Source of the DNA: UBA10003 sp964365025
GTDB lineage: Bacteria; Patescibacteriota; Patescibacteriia; Magasanikbacterales; UBA10003
Length of the DNA stretch: 64,000 nucleotides
Direction: 5' to 3'
NCBI GenBank assembly: GCA_964365025.1
Contig: CAYIOJ010000002.1
Coordinates: 21,419-85,418, forward strand
In this document: positions 25,054-33,558 of the stretch, piece after piece
How positions within the stretch are numbered: the stretch's first letter is position 1
Layout of the letters: every line of letters starts with the position of its first letter
The notes under the pieces: generated by a model
Told to the model about the DNA's origin: nothing
The model's input: only the letters and a program-made list of their open reading frames with translations
Database searches by the model: none
Made by a program: the position numbers and the translations under genes

Positions 25054-26286
25054 ATGACACACACAAATCAAATTGTGCCCGGTTTTAACACACTGGGCAT
25101 TGCTCCGGAAATGCTTGAGGTATTGAGCCGCTTGCGTTTCACCACTCCCACGCCCATTCAGCACCAGTGTATTCCGGCCGCCTTAGAGGGTAAAGACATT
25201 GTTGGTATTGCTCAAACAGGCACAGGCAAGACCCTAGCTTTTGGCATACCCATGATTCAACTGCTTGGCCAAAACAAAGGTCAGGGATTGATTTTATTGC
25301 CAACTCGCGAATTGGCTTTGCAGGTGAATGAAGTATTGCAGACGCTTGGCCACAAATTTGGTTTGCGTACCGCTGTGGTAATCGGCGGGGCATCTTCTTT
25401 TCAGCAAATTCAGGCTATTCGCCGCCGTCCGCACATTATCGTGTCCACACCGGGACGGTTGATTGATCATTTGCAAAACAAAAATATCTCTTTGGAAAAA
25501 GTGAAAATGATTGTGATGGACGAGGCTGACAGGATGTTTGATATTGGTTTTCTTCCGCAGATCAAACAAATTTTGAGCGCCGCCCCCAAAGAGCGCCAGA
25601 CGCTAATGTTTTCGGCGACTATGCCTAAGGCCATTGCCGAGGTGGCCGCGCGGTTTATGAAAATGCCGTGGCGCATTGAAGTGGCTCCGGCCGGCACTCC
25701 AGCCGCTCAAGTGGAACAAGAGATTTTTATCGCGTCCAAAGATGTTCGCGTTCAACTTTTAGATAAATTATTAACTGATACTCCCGGCACTGTTTTGATT
25801 TTTTCCCGCACCAAACACGGCGCCAAAAGAATTGCCGGACAGGTTCGGGATATGGGTCATTCGGCGATTGAAATTCATTCCAACAGATCGCTTGCGCAAA
25901 GACAGGCGGCCATGGCCGGATTCAAGGCCGGCAAGTATCGCGTGCTCGTGGCTACAGACATTGCCGCCAGAGGAATTGATGTGGAAGATATTGCCTTGGT
26001 TGTTAATTATGATTTGCCTGATAATCCGGAAGATTATGTGCATCGTATTGGCCGCACTGGTCGCGCCGGCAGTACAGGCAGAGCGGTTTCTTTTGCCGGG
26101 CCGGATCAAAGAATGGATGTTAAACAAATTGAACGGATTATTAAAAAAACAATTCCGGTTTCCGAGCTTCCGGTTTTGCCGGCTCGCCGCGCGGCTAGAG
26201 TCAGCGCCAAAGTAACGCCTGTCGGGCAATATCGCGGCGGCAACAGGCCGTTCCGCGGGCAAAATAGAAAATTTCGTCATCGTTGA
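25054..26286 (+). CDS. DEAD-box ATP-dependent RNA helicase
   Basis: 410 residues. Complete motif set: Q motif region TPTPIQHQCIP, motif I AQTGTGKT, Ia PTRELALQ, Ib TPGRL, II VMDEADRMFD, III FSATMP, IV-V with VLVATDIAARGID and VI HRIGRTGRAG. The Arg/Gly-rich C-terminal tail (GQYRGGNRPFRGQNRKFRHR) suits RNA binding. Similar to RhlE-type helicases of cold adaptation and ribosome assembly. Open frame upstream of 25054 is the leader and is not considered coding. Confidence 0.95.
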   Translation: MTHTNQIVPGFNTLGIAPEMLEVLSRLRFTTPTPIQHQCIPAALEGKDIVGIAQTGTGKTLAFGIPMIQLLGQNKGQGLILLPTRELALQVNEVLQTLGHKFGLRTAVVIGGASSFQQIQAIRRRPHIIVSTPGRLIDHLQNKNISLEKVKMIVMDEADRMFDIGFLPQIKQILSAAPKERQTLMFSATMPKAIAEVAARFMKMPWRIEVAPAGTPAAQVEQEIFIASKDVRVQLLDKLLTDTPGTVLIFSRTKHGAKRIAGQVRDMGHSAIEIHSNRSLAQRQAAMAGFKAGKYRVLVATDIAARGIDVEDIALVVNYDLPDNPEDYVHRIGRTGRAGSTGRAVSFAGPDQRMDVKQIERIIKKTIPVSELPVLPARRAARVSAKVTPVGQYRGGNRPFRGQNRKFRHR

Positions 26287-26295
26287 TTTTTCAAC

Positions 26296-26325
26296 AAAAA
26301 GGCGCGACCAATCGCGCCTTTTTTG
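26296..26325 (+). terminator. Terminator of the helicase gene
   Basis: AAAAAGGCGCGA ccaa TCGCGCCTTTTTT, near-perfect hairpin with T-run. Confidence 0.92.
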
Positions 26326-26377
26326 GTATATTTTCGACATTGGTGTATGGCTCATTCGGCGGCAGACCCTTGTTCGC

Positions 26378-26406
26378 TTGACTTTTGCGATGGCTTTTAT
26401 TAAGAT
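26378..26406 (+). promoter_or_regulatory. Likely promoter of the two-gene unknown island
   Basis: TTGACT (26378-26383), 17 bases, TAAGAT (26401-26406). Upstream of a gene with strong Shine-Dalgarno site. Confidence 0.5.
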
Positions 26407-26485
26407 AGCGAATAACTGCTTGCTGAATTCAGCGTCAAGACGGCGTTGGAAAAAGCGAGCGTAGATGTTCAAGAAGGAGTATCCA

Positions 26486-26938
26486 ATGGCCTTGATTGAT
26501 CCCAAGCGTGCGGCTGTAAATGCGGTGTTGCCGGAAGCTCTCAGAATGGGATTGACAAACAAGTCTCCCTGGCCAACTTCCAACACTCGTGTCCAGTGGC
26601 ATTTTTCCGTGGATGGTGGCAAGCAAGTTTCTCTGTTCTACATCAGTCAGCCATTTGGCGGAGGATTGGGGCCACAAGACAGGGTGGCGGTATTTGTCGA
26701 TGTTGATGAGTACGGTCAAGGTGGATTGGCGGAAAAGTGCGCGCGCGATAAATTGCTTTCGGCCGATATTGGCCAAGTCAGCGTTGCCGTTCTCTTGCGT
26801 TGGGCCACTGACGCGGAACGCGAAAGCGGCGGAGGACTTCGCGCAGCCATGACACTGCTCGAACCGAACGACGTGGGCACTGATGGATGCTGCTTCCGCA
26901 TTGTCGGCATCACCTCGCTGTTCAACTTCGCGGGCTAG
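26486..26938 (+). CDS. Hypothetical protein, unknown island gene 1
   Basis: 150 residues from ATG at 26486, which is preceded by AAGGAG at ideal spacing. No family recognised. The sequence alternates predicted strands and helices without membrane segments (for example VQWHFSVDGGKQVSLFYISQ, DRVAVFVDVDEYG). Third-codon positions are more GC-rich than in the flanking housekeeping genes, and the Shine-Dalgarno usage differs from most genes here, so acquisition by transfer is possible. Confidence 0.65.
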   Translation: MALIDPKRAAVNAVLPEALRMGLTNKSPWPTSNTRVQWHFSVDGGKQVSLFYISQPFGGGLGPQDRVAVFVDVDEYGQGGLAEKCARDKLLSADIGQVSVAVLLRWATDAERESGGGLRAAMTLLEPNDVGTDGCCFRIVGITSLFNFAG

Positions 26939-26979
26939 GTTGGTCCGCGTGAATTACAAACCTGAGAAGGAGGAATTCA

Positions 26980-27285
26980 ATGGGGCGAGCCAAATTGGCT
27001 AGTACTGGAGTGCGCGGCCGCAGTGATGGGCGCGTGGAGAGAAGGATGAAGGAGTGCAAGTGCGTCCAGCCCTGTGCCGACATGAGCGGCGTCTGCCCGA
27101 CCGCGCAAAAGCCGTGCGAGCGCGCAGTGCGTGTCGCGTCGGCGCGGCACGCGGTGAGCGCTTCCCACCCGTTCGAAGACAGTGGGCCGTGGATTTGCCA
27201 GGCCTGTGGCACTCAAAATAATCTCGGCGACGATGTCTGTTTTTCCTGTCGCGTGGTGTGCGGTAGCGTCCACGACATGCCCTGA
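26980..27285 (+). CDS. Small zinc-finger protein, unknown island gene 2
   Basis: 101 residues, start backed by AAGGAGGA 8 bases upstream. The C-terminus holds a RanBP2-type zinc ribbon pattern, WICQACGTQNNLGDDVCFSC (W-x-C-x2-C, N, C-x2-C). A second group of cysteines (CKCVQPCADMSGVCP, then CE) lies near residues 26-46. Such ribbons bind protein or RNA. GC content is higher than the surroundings. No name can be given. Confidence 0.65.
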   Translation: MGRAKLASTGVRGRSDGRVERRMKECKCVQPCADMSGVCPTAQKPCERAVRVASARHAVSASHPFEDSGPWICQACGTQNNLGDDVCFSCRVVCGSVHDMP

Positions 27286-27344
27286 CAGCACAGGGCACAG
27301 TCAACATTCCCCGCCTTTCTAACCAATTCAACATTTTAGCCACT

Positions 27345-27378
27345 GACGGCCTGCCAACCCAGCGCCGTCTTTTTTTTA
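27345..27378 (+). terminator. Terminator of the unknown island
   Basis: GACGGC (27345-27350) pairs with GCCGTC (27364-27369), followed by eight or more T. Confidence 0.85.
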
Positions 27379-27390
27379 TATAGCATTTTA

Positions 27391-27419
27391 TTGTCAAATT
27401 TTTATATTTCCAGTATAAT
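27391..27419 (+). promoter_or_regulatory. Promoter of the PRC/MgtE gene, leaderless arrangement
   Basis: TTGTCA (27391-27396), 17-base spacer, TATAAT (27414-27419); ATG at 27428 lies 8 bases after the -10 box, so any 5' leader is at most a few bases. Confidence 0.82.
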
Positions 27420-27427
27420 TACCCTGT

Positions 27428-28639
27428 ATGATCTATCTTAGTAAGATACTTGGAGCAAAAATCAAAGATAGCGCCGACCAGACCGTTGGTGTTTTGAAAG
27501 ATGTGTTGGTAAAACCAACACCCGGCGAGTATTCGCCTTTGGAGGCCTTGTTGGTAAAATCAAAAAAGAAGCGTCAACATTTCTACATTCCATATCACTA
27601 TGTGGAAAATTTGGCGGCCGATGAAATAACTTTGAAAACTTTGGAAGATAAAATTATTGATTACGCGGCCGAGGCCGGGGACATACTTCTCCTGCGCGAT
27701 GTTTTGGACCAGCAGATTGTGGATACGGCCGGCGCGCGAGTGGTGCGGGTCAATGATTTACAGATTGGAGAGGTGGAGGGCGAGATGTGCGTGTTGGGAA
27801 TTGACATCAGCACGCGAGGGCTTTTACGTCGTCTGGGCCTGACGAAAACAGGCCTTTTCAATTGGCTTCACGTGAATCTTATTGATTGGCAACAAGCCCA
27901 GCCAATGCGCGGAACTTTAAAACTAGAAACTTTATCCAAAGATTTGGTAAAATTACATCCGGCGGATTTGGCCAATATCGTAGAAAAATTAAACATCAAG
28001 CAGGGTCGGGCCTTGGTGGAGGCCATGGACACGAAAACAGCGGCCAAAATTTTGGAAGAAATGAATCCGCGCGTGCAGAAAATTTTGGTGCAGGCTTTAG
28101 GGCCGGCCAAAGCGGCAAAAATTTCCGAACGGATGTCCATTGACGAATTAGTGGATTTGATAAAGTTGTTGCCATATGACGAGGCTAAGGAAGTTTACTC
28201 AACCTTCCAAAGCGGCCGCAAGAGCAAGTTGGAAAAATTATTGACCTATAAAGACGATACGGCCGGCGGGTTAATGACTACGGAATTTATCGGCGCCCTG
28301 CCCAGCTGGACAGTACAGCAGGTAATTGATGAAATAAAACGCACATCAGAATCATTTCGGTCAATTTTATATATTTATGTTTCCGACGACAACGGAATTT
28401 ATAAAGGCGTGGTTTCTCTGCGTCGTCTTTTGACATCTGAGCCGACGGATAAAATTGATAAAGTGATGAAAAAAGCCAAACGCCTGCCCTGCGCCAAAGT
28501 ACATCAAAAAATCAAAGAAGTGGGAAAATTAATGACCAAATACGATTTGAATTCAGTGGCAGTGGTGGACCACCATCATCGTATTCTGGGCGTGGTGACG
28601 GTTGATGATGTGATGCGTCACTTTTTCCCGCACGCGTAA
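27428..28639 (+). CDS. PRC-barrel, MgtE intracellular and CBS domain protein (no membrane part)
   Basis: 403 residues. Two PRC-barrel-like units (about 1-75 and 88-155), an MgtE N-terminal superhelical domain (LVKLHPADLANIVEKLN ... GRALVEAMDTKTAAKILEEM ... LLPYDEAKEVYS) and a CBS pair (AGGLMTTEFI ... ILGVVTVDDVM). In MgtE channels these two cytosolic domains sense Mg2+ and gate the pore; here the pore domain is absent. The next gene, 3 bases away, encodes an NRAMP-family transporter, so this protein probably regulates it. Confidence 0.88.
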   Translation: MIYLSKILGAKIKDSADQTVGVLKDVLVKPTPGEYSPLEALLVKSKKKRQHFYIPYHYVENLAADEITLKTLEDKIIDYAAEAGDILLLRDVLDQQIVDTAGARVVRVNDLQIGEVEGEMCVLGIDISTRGLLRRLGLTKTGLFNWLHVNLIDWQQAQPMRGTLKLETLSKDLVKLHPADLANIVEKLNIKQGRALVEAMDTKTAAKILEEMNPRVQKILVQALGPAKAAKISERMSIDELVDLIKLLPYDEAKEVYSTFQSGRKSKLEKLLTYKDDTAGGLMTTEFIGALPSWTVQQVIDEIKRTSESFRSILYIYVSDDNGIYKGVVSLRRLLTSEPTDKIDKVMKKAKRLPCAKVHQKIKEVGKLMTKYDLNSVAVVDHHHRILGVVTVDDVMRHFFPHA

Positions 28640-28642
28640 ATT

Positions 28643-29884
28643 ATGGGCAAACTAAAACATTGGGGTTCAAGAATTTTATTGATCTTAAGCGTGATCGGCC
28701 CGGGCCTTATTACCGCGAACGCCGACAATGATGCCGGTGGCATTAGTACCTATTCAATTGTCGGAGCTCATTATGGCTATTCTTTGCTGTGGGTGCTTTT
28801 TTTAATTACTTTCGCGCTGGGCATTACGCAGGAATTTGGCATGAGATTGGGCATTGTTACGGGAAAGGGCCTGGCCGCCTTGATTCGGGAAAAGTTCGGC
28901 GTTAAACTCACGGTTTTTGCCATGCTGACCATGCTGGTGGCTAATCTGGGCACTATTACCGCTGAATTTTCCGGCGTAGCCGCAAGTTTAAGTTTGGTTG
29001 GCGTGAGCAAATATTTTTCCGTGCCTTTTTTCGCTTTTATCGTTTGGCTGGTTTTATACAAAGGTTCATTTAAAAAAGCGGAAAAGATATTTTTGCTTTT
29101 ATCTTCTTTTTACATTGTATATTTTGTCGCCGGTTTTTTGGTCAAGCCGGATTTTGGCGCCGCCGCCGCGGCTTTGGTCACGCCGAGTTTTCGTTTTGAC
29201 ATAAAATATCTGATTGCTTTTATCGCTCTAATCGGCACCACCATTACTCCTTGGGGGCAATTTTTTATACAATCATACGTGGTGGATAAAGGTGTACACT
29301 TAAAAAATATTAATGTTTCTCGATTTGAAGCGTATTTCGGGGCAGTGATTACTAATTTGGTGAGTTTTTTTATCATCGTTACCACGGCTAACACTTTATT
29401 TAAGTATGGATTATCTATCACTAACGCTGGCGACGCGGCTCTGGCCTTGCGGCCGCTGGCAGGGGAATTCGCGCAATTTTTGTTCGCTTTTGGACTGTTT
29501 AGCGCCTCTATGCTCGGTGCGTTCATACTGCCCGTGGCCACCGCTTATGCTGTCTGCGAGGCCTTTGGCTGGGAATCCGGTTTTAATTTGAATTGGGCCA
29601 GGGGCAAAATTTTTTATAGTCTAATTATTATCTCCATCGCCATTCCCGCCGCCATCGTGCTTTTGCCGCGGGTCAATTTGATGTTTTTAATGCTGATGTC
29701 GCAGGCCGTGAACGGCATGCTTCTGCCCGTGATTTTGATTTATTTGATGCGTTTGATGAATGATCAAGAATTGTTGGGTAAGCATGTTAACGGCAGGATT
29801 GTCAACCTAGTGGCTGGTATCACCGTTGTCGGTTTAATTATAGCTTCAATAATTTTAATTGGAGCCTCATTTTTCCCCAGTTAA
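28643..29884 (+). CDS. NRAMP-family divalent metal transporter, noncanonical metal site
   Basis: 413 residues, about 11 transmembrane helices. The first helix reads GPGLITANADNDAGGI where classical NRAMP transporters have D-P-G-N. The sixth helix reads GTTITPWGQFF where the classical motif is A-x-x-M-P-H; the metal-selective Met and the His are replaced. This resembles the NRAMP-related magnesium transporters rather than Mn/Fe importers. Together with the MgtE-type regulator upstream, Mg2+ is the most likely substrate (inference). Confidence 0.88.
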   Translation: MGKLKHWGSRILLILSVIGPGLITANADNDAGGISTYSIVGAHYGYSLLWVLFLITFALGITQEFGMRLGIVTGKGLAALIREKFGVKLTVFAMLTMLVANLGTITAEFSGVAASLSLVGVSKYFSVPFFAFIVWLVLYKGSFKKAEKIFLLLSSFYIVYFVAGFLVKPDFGAAAAALVTPSFRFDIKYLIAFIALIGTTITPWGQFFIQSYVVDKGVHLKNINVSRFEAYFGAVITNLVSFFIIVTTANTLFKYGLSITNAGDAALALRPLAGEFAQFLFAFGLFSASMLGAFILPVATAYAVCEAFGWESGFNLNWARGKIFYSLIIISIAIPAAIVLLPRVNLMFLMLMSQAVNGMLLPVILIYLMRLMNDQELLGKHVNGRIVNLVAGITVVGLIIASIILIGASFFPS

Positions 29885-29898
29885 AGGCCTGAATTTTT

Positions 29899-30564
29899 AT
29901 GAAACACGGAATAAAGTTTCAAGCAATCCTGTTTGACATGGACGGCATTATTATTGACAGCGAAATTTATTGGGAAAAAATTGAACGGATTTATGCCAGA
30001 CAAAAAGGCATCAGCTACACTTTGGCGTATCATCGCGATATTATGGCCTTGAGTCCGCCGGAATTGGCCGAGGTATTGCGGCGAAAATACGGTTTGAAAG
30101 AAATGGTTGAGCAAATTATAGTTGAGCGAGACAGGATCGCTTTGGAAATTTATGAAACCAAGGCCAAACTGCTGCCGGATTTTTTGGATTTGATTAAGAG
30201 ATTGCGCGGGAGATACAAAATCGCGCTCGTCAGCTCCTCTCCATTTGAATGGATTAATCCGGTTTTGCGCCGATTCAGGTTGCGGCCGTATTTTGACGAG
30301 ATAGTTTCCGCCGAAGAAATGCGCGATGGGCATGGCAAGCCGCATCCGGCGATTTATTTTTTCGCCGCGCGGCGTTTGAAAGTAAGGCCAAAAGAGTGCG
30401 TGGTGTTTGAGGATTCGGTTAATGGCATTAAAGCCGCCAAAGCCGCCGGAATGTTTTGCGTTGCCGTGCCTGGAAAATGGGTAAAAGATAGGCGCGGAGT
30501 TAGCAAGGCGGATTTAGTGGTTCGGCATTTGGGAGATAGGAGAATAGCTGAAATTTTGGTATAA
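29899..30564 (+). CDS. HAD-superfamily phosphatase, beta-phosphoglucomutase-like
   Basis: 221 residues. HAD motif I LFDMDGIIIDSE (nucleophile Asp and the +2 Asp), motif II LVSSSPFEWI, motif III Lys in HGKPHPAIYFF, and motif IV VVFEDSVNGIKAAKAAG. A four-helix cap of the C1 type sits between motifs I and II. Members dephosphorylate or isomerise sugar phosphates; the exact substrate is not deducible. Confidence 0.9.
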   Translation: MKHGIKFQAILFDMDGIIIDSEIYWEKIERIYARQKGISYTLAYHRDIMALSPPELAEVLRRKYGLKEMVEQIIVERDRIALEIYETKAKLLPDFLDLIKRLRGRYKIALVSSSPFEWINPVLRRFRLRPYFDEIVSAEEMRDGHGKPHPAIYFFAARRLKVRPKECVVFEDSVNGIKAAKAAGMFCVAVPGKWVKDRRGVSKADLVVRHLGDRRIAEILV

Positions 30565-30574
30565 TAATAGATGT

Positions 30575-31714
30575 ATGCAAGAAAAATCTCTTTCTTTTTT
30601 TGAGGCCTTGGCAGTGCTGGTCGGCTCGGTGATTGGAGCCGGTGTTTTGGGTATTCCTTATGCTGTTGCTAAAGTCGGCTGGGGCATCGGCGTGATTTAT
30701 CTCGCGGCTTTGGGTGTTTTGGTGATGGGCTTAAATTTACTTTTGGGCGAGATTGTTTTGCGCACCAAACACCATTTGCAGATTCCGGGACTGGCTAATA
30801 AGTATCTTGGGACAAAAGGCAAATATTTTGTCACTTTTTCCGTGCTTTTCGGCTCGTACGGCGGTCTTTTGGCCTATGTGATCGGCGAGGGACAGGTGCT
30901 GAAAGCGCTTTTTGGTGGCGATGCTTTTTGGTGGAGCTTGTTTTTTTGGGTGGCCGGCTCCTATGCGGTTTTTTACGGTTTGCGGTTGATTAAAAAATTG
31001 GATTTGATTTTGACTTTGATAATTTTTGCCGTGGTTTTGATAATTACCGTGTGGAGCGCGCCGGATATTCATTGGCCGAATTTAGGCAATCATGTCACTT
31101 GGGCTAATTTATTTCTGCCTTACGGCGTGATTTTATTCGCTTTGCAAGGCGCTTCGGCCATTCCGCAGGTGAAAGAAATTTTGCCGCATCAGCAGAAAAA
31201 TTTGCGGTCGGTGATTACTTGGGGCGGACTCATTCCAATTTTTGTCTATTTTTTATTCATGACAGCTGTGGTTGGCGTTACCGGTACTGCCACAACCGAA
31301 GTGGCTACAGTCGGATTGGGGCAAAAACTCGGGCCGGCTTTGGTGATTTTTGGCAATTTGTTCGCTCTATTTGCCATGGGCACTTGTTTTTTAAACAATG
31401 CAATCGCGGTAAAGAAACAATTTGAATGGGATTATAAACTGGATAAATTTAATGCTTGGGTTTTGACAATAATGGCGCCATTGCTTTTGTTTTTACTCGG
31501 CGCCAGAAATTTTATTGGCACTTTGGAAATCGTGGGCGCGCTGTTTGGCAGTTTTAACGCCATTATTATTATAATTATTTATTGGCAGGCCAAACGAAAG
31601 GGCGATTTGCCCGTGCGTTGGTACAGTTTGCACCACGCCCTGCTTTTAAGCATTTTAATTATTTTAATTTTTGTCATTGGAGCGGTTTTAACTTTTTGGC
31701 AAATTGGGAGATAA
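30575..31714 (+). CDS. Amino acid permease (aromatic amino acid / APC type)
   Basis: 379 residues, about 11 transmembrane helices. The first helix carries the unwound motif GSVIGAGVLGIPYAVAKVGW, typical of the APC superfamily and of the tyrosine/tryptophan permease branch (the Gly-rich substrate loop). CPR bacteria generally lack amino acid synthesis, so import is expected. A TATAAT at 30560-30565 lies 9 bases before the ATG; no good -35 box is seen. Confidence 0.85.
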   Translation: MQEKSLSFFEALAVLVGSVIGAGVLGIPYAVAKVGWGIGVIYLAALGVLVMGLNLLLGEIVLRTKHHLQIPGLANKYLGTKGKYFVTFSVLFGSYGGLLAYVIGEGQVLKALFGGDAFWWSLFFWVAGSYAVFYGLRLIKKLDLILTLIIFAVVLIITVWSAPDIHWPNLGNHVTWANLFLPYGVILFALQGASAIPQVKEILPHQQKNLRSVITWGGLIPIFVYFLFMTAVVGVTGTATTEVATVGLGQKLGPALVIFGNLFALFAMGTCFLNNAIAVKKQFEWDYKLDKFNAWVLTIMAPLLLFLLGARNFIGTLEIVGALFGSFNAIIIIIIYWQAKRKGDLPVRWYSLHHALLLSILIILIFVIGAVLTFWQIGR

Positions 31715-31751
31715 GATGTAGTTATAGAAGGGGGAAAATAGATTAAAATAT

Positions 31752-32284
31752 ATGAACGATTACGAAGATTTCAAAGATAGATTTAAATTACTGGCGAGCA
31801 AGAATCATCATTTAATAGTGAACACGCTTTCTAATATTTTTACGATGCGTTTGATAGGCAACAAAACACATGGCGACCTCGCTGAAATTGGTATGGCTGA
31901 ATTCATCAATCAATTCATGTACGACTTCAAAAGTATCCATGTTGGAAAAGATCTTTTTAGGGCAAAAAAAACACGAAGAAGATATCGTAATAATCAATGA
32001 AATAACCAATACAAAATTTCTTGTTAGTTTGAAGGCATATGGAGACGGCCCGCTTCAACTTTCAACGGATAGCAGACAAAAATATTCCCATACCTTGAAA
32101 ATCAAGGATTACAAATTAAAAATTCTAAACAAATAGCCAAAATTTTTAAAAAGGATGGATAGATTACTCGCATAATCATGCACTGGTAAAATTATTTAGT
32201 CTCGCTTTAAATAGCTCTGAAAAAGGGCACAAATTGGCTAATGAAATTTTGCAAAAAGACATAGACAGATTAAAAAAGCTATGA
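31752..32284 (+). pseudogene. Type II restriction endonuclease remnant
   Basis: Three pieces in different frames read as one protein: MNDYEDFKDRFKLLASKNHH...DLFRAK (31752-31970), then KHEEDIVIINEITNTKFLVSL...GDGPLQLSTDS (to 32136), then a tail DYSHNHALVKLFSLALN... (to 32284). Frame changes fall in A-runs near 31967 and 32150. The V-S-L-K-A-Y-G-D-G-P-L-Q-L-S pattern is typical of type II restriction nucleases. Its last stop overlaps the ATG of the methyltransferase (ATGA). It is either truly broken or affected by homopolymer sequencing errors. Confidence 0.7.
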
Positions 32285-33507
32285 TAAATCAGCAGCTCAA
32301 CATATTTGGAAATAAAATATTCACCGCCCCAAAGACGCAGGGTATAAAATACACAGTATCTAAATTGAAGATTCTGCCTCATATTGTCCAAATTTTGAGT
32401 GAGCTGGATGGCATAAATAATGTGCTCGACGGATTTAGCGGCACAACGCGCGTTTCACAAGCTTTCGCGCAATTGGGTTACAACATGACCTCAAATGATA
32501 TTTCTATTTGGTCAGAGGTGTTTGGAAATTGTTATTTGCTTTCCAAAAAACCGGATTCATTTTATCAAAAAATTATTAATTATTTAAACTCTTTAAAAGG
32601 ATATGATGGTTGGTATACAGAACATTACGGCGCTGAAATCGCTGAAAATAAAAGACCTTTTCAAGCGAAAAATACTCGCAAATTAGACGCGATACGAGAT
32701 GAAATTGAAAAACTCAATCTTGGTTGGGAGGATAAATGCGTAATTCTTGCCAGTCTTATTTATGCGTTGGATTCTGTTGATAGTACTCTGGGGCACTATG
32801 TGGCTTATTTATCAAAATGGTCGCAACGGTCACATAACGATTTATTTCTAAAATTGCCGAAAAGGTTTGAAATATTTGGTGAGCATAAAGTAATTCGTAA
32901 TGATATTTTTGATACTGTATTAAAAAATAGTTTTGATTTAGCATATTTTGACCCGCCATACGGCTCAAACAACGAAAAAATGCCACCAAGCAGAGTGCGT
33001 TATGCATCTTATTATCATATTTGGACAACAATAATAAAACACGACAAACCGGAGATTTTTGGCAAAGCGAATCGACGCGTAGACAGCAGAGACGGTGTGG
33101 CAGCTTCAGTATTTGAAGAATTTAGAAAAAATGATGATGGTTCGTTTATTGCCATGGAAGCGTTAAGAAGATTAATTCAAACGACCGATTCTCGTTATAT
33201 TTTATTGTCATACAGTTCTGGAGGCAGAGCCACAAAACAAGAGCTAAATGAAATAATTGACGAATCTGGAAGGCTGTTAAAAGCGATAGAGATCAACTAT
33301 AAGAAAAATGTGATGGGAAATATGCGATGGACAAACGAATGGATAAATAGTGATGAAAAACATTGCGAATATTTATTTTTAATGGAGAAAAATACTATTT
33401 CCACAAATCAGACACAAGCCAAAGCGACTTGGTTTTCCAGCGTTCACGCATTTAATTCCTCACCGCCGTCCGCCCAAAAAGAAAAAATAAAATTGGCCTC
33501 TCTTTAA
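32281..33507 (+). CDS. DNA adenine-specific methyltransferase (D12-like)
   Basis: 408 residues. Motif I-like region VLDGFSGTTRVSQAFAQLGYN (AdoMet binding) and catalytic motif IV LAYFDPPYGSNN, the D-P-P-Y of N6-adenine or N4-cytosine methylases. The rest (QTTDSRYILLSYSSGGRATK) matches the class of adenine methyltransferases of type II systems. The cognate nuclease upstream is frameshifted, so it may now act as an orphan. AT-rich and foreign-looking relative to gpsA. Confidence 0.88.
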   Translation: MINQQLNIFGNKIFTAPKTQGIKYTVSKLKILPHIVQILSELDGINNVLDGFSGTTRVSQAFAQLGYNMTSNDISIWSEVFGNCYLLSKKPDSFYQKIINYLNSLKGYDGWYTEHYGAEIAENKRPFQAKNTRKLDAIRDEIEKLNLGWEDKCVILASLIYALDSVDSTLGHYVAYLSKWSQRSHNDLFLKLPKRFEIFGEHKVIRNDIFDTVLKNSFDLAYFDPPYGSNNEKMPPSRVRYASYYHIWTTIIKHDKPEIFGKANRRVDSRDGVAASVFEEFRKNDDGSFIAMEALRRLIQTTDSRYILLSYSSGGRATKQELNEIIDESGRLLKAIEINYKKNVMGNMRWTNEWINSDEKHCEYLFLMEKNTISTNQTQAKATWFSSVHAFNSSPPSAQKEKIKLASL

Positions 33508-33558
33508 GAGTGTTCATCTTGGGCCGATAAAGGAAAATATAACTAACGAAGATAAATT

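Noticed and set aside
25771..26622. Long minus-strand open frame opposite the DEAD-box helicase
   Set aside because: It is the complement of a motif-complete helicase gene.
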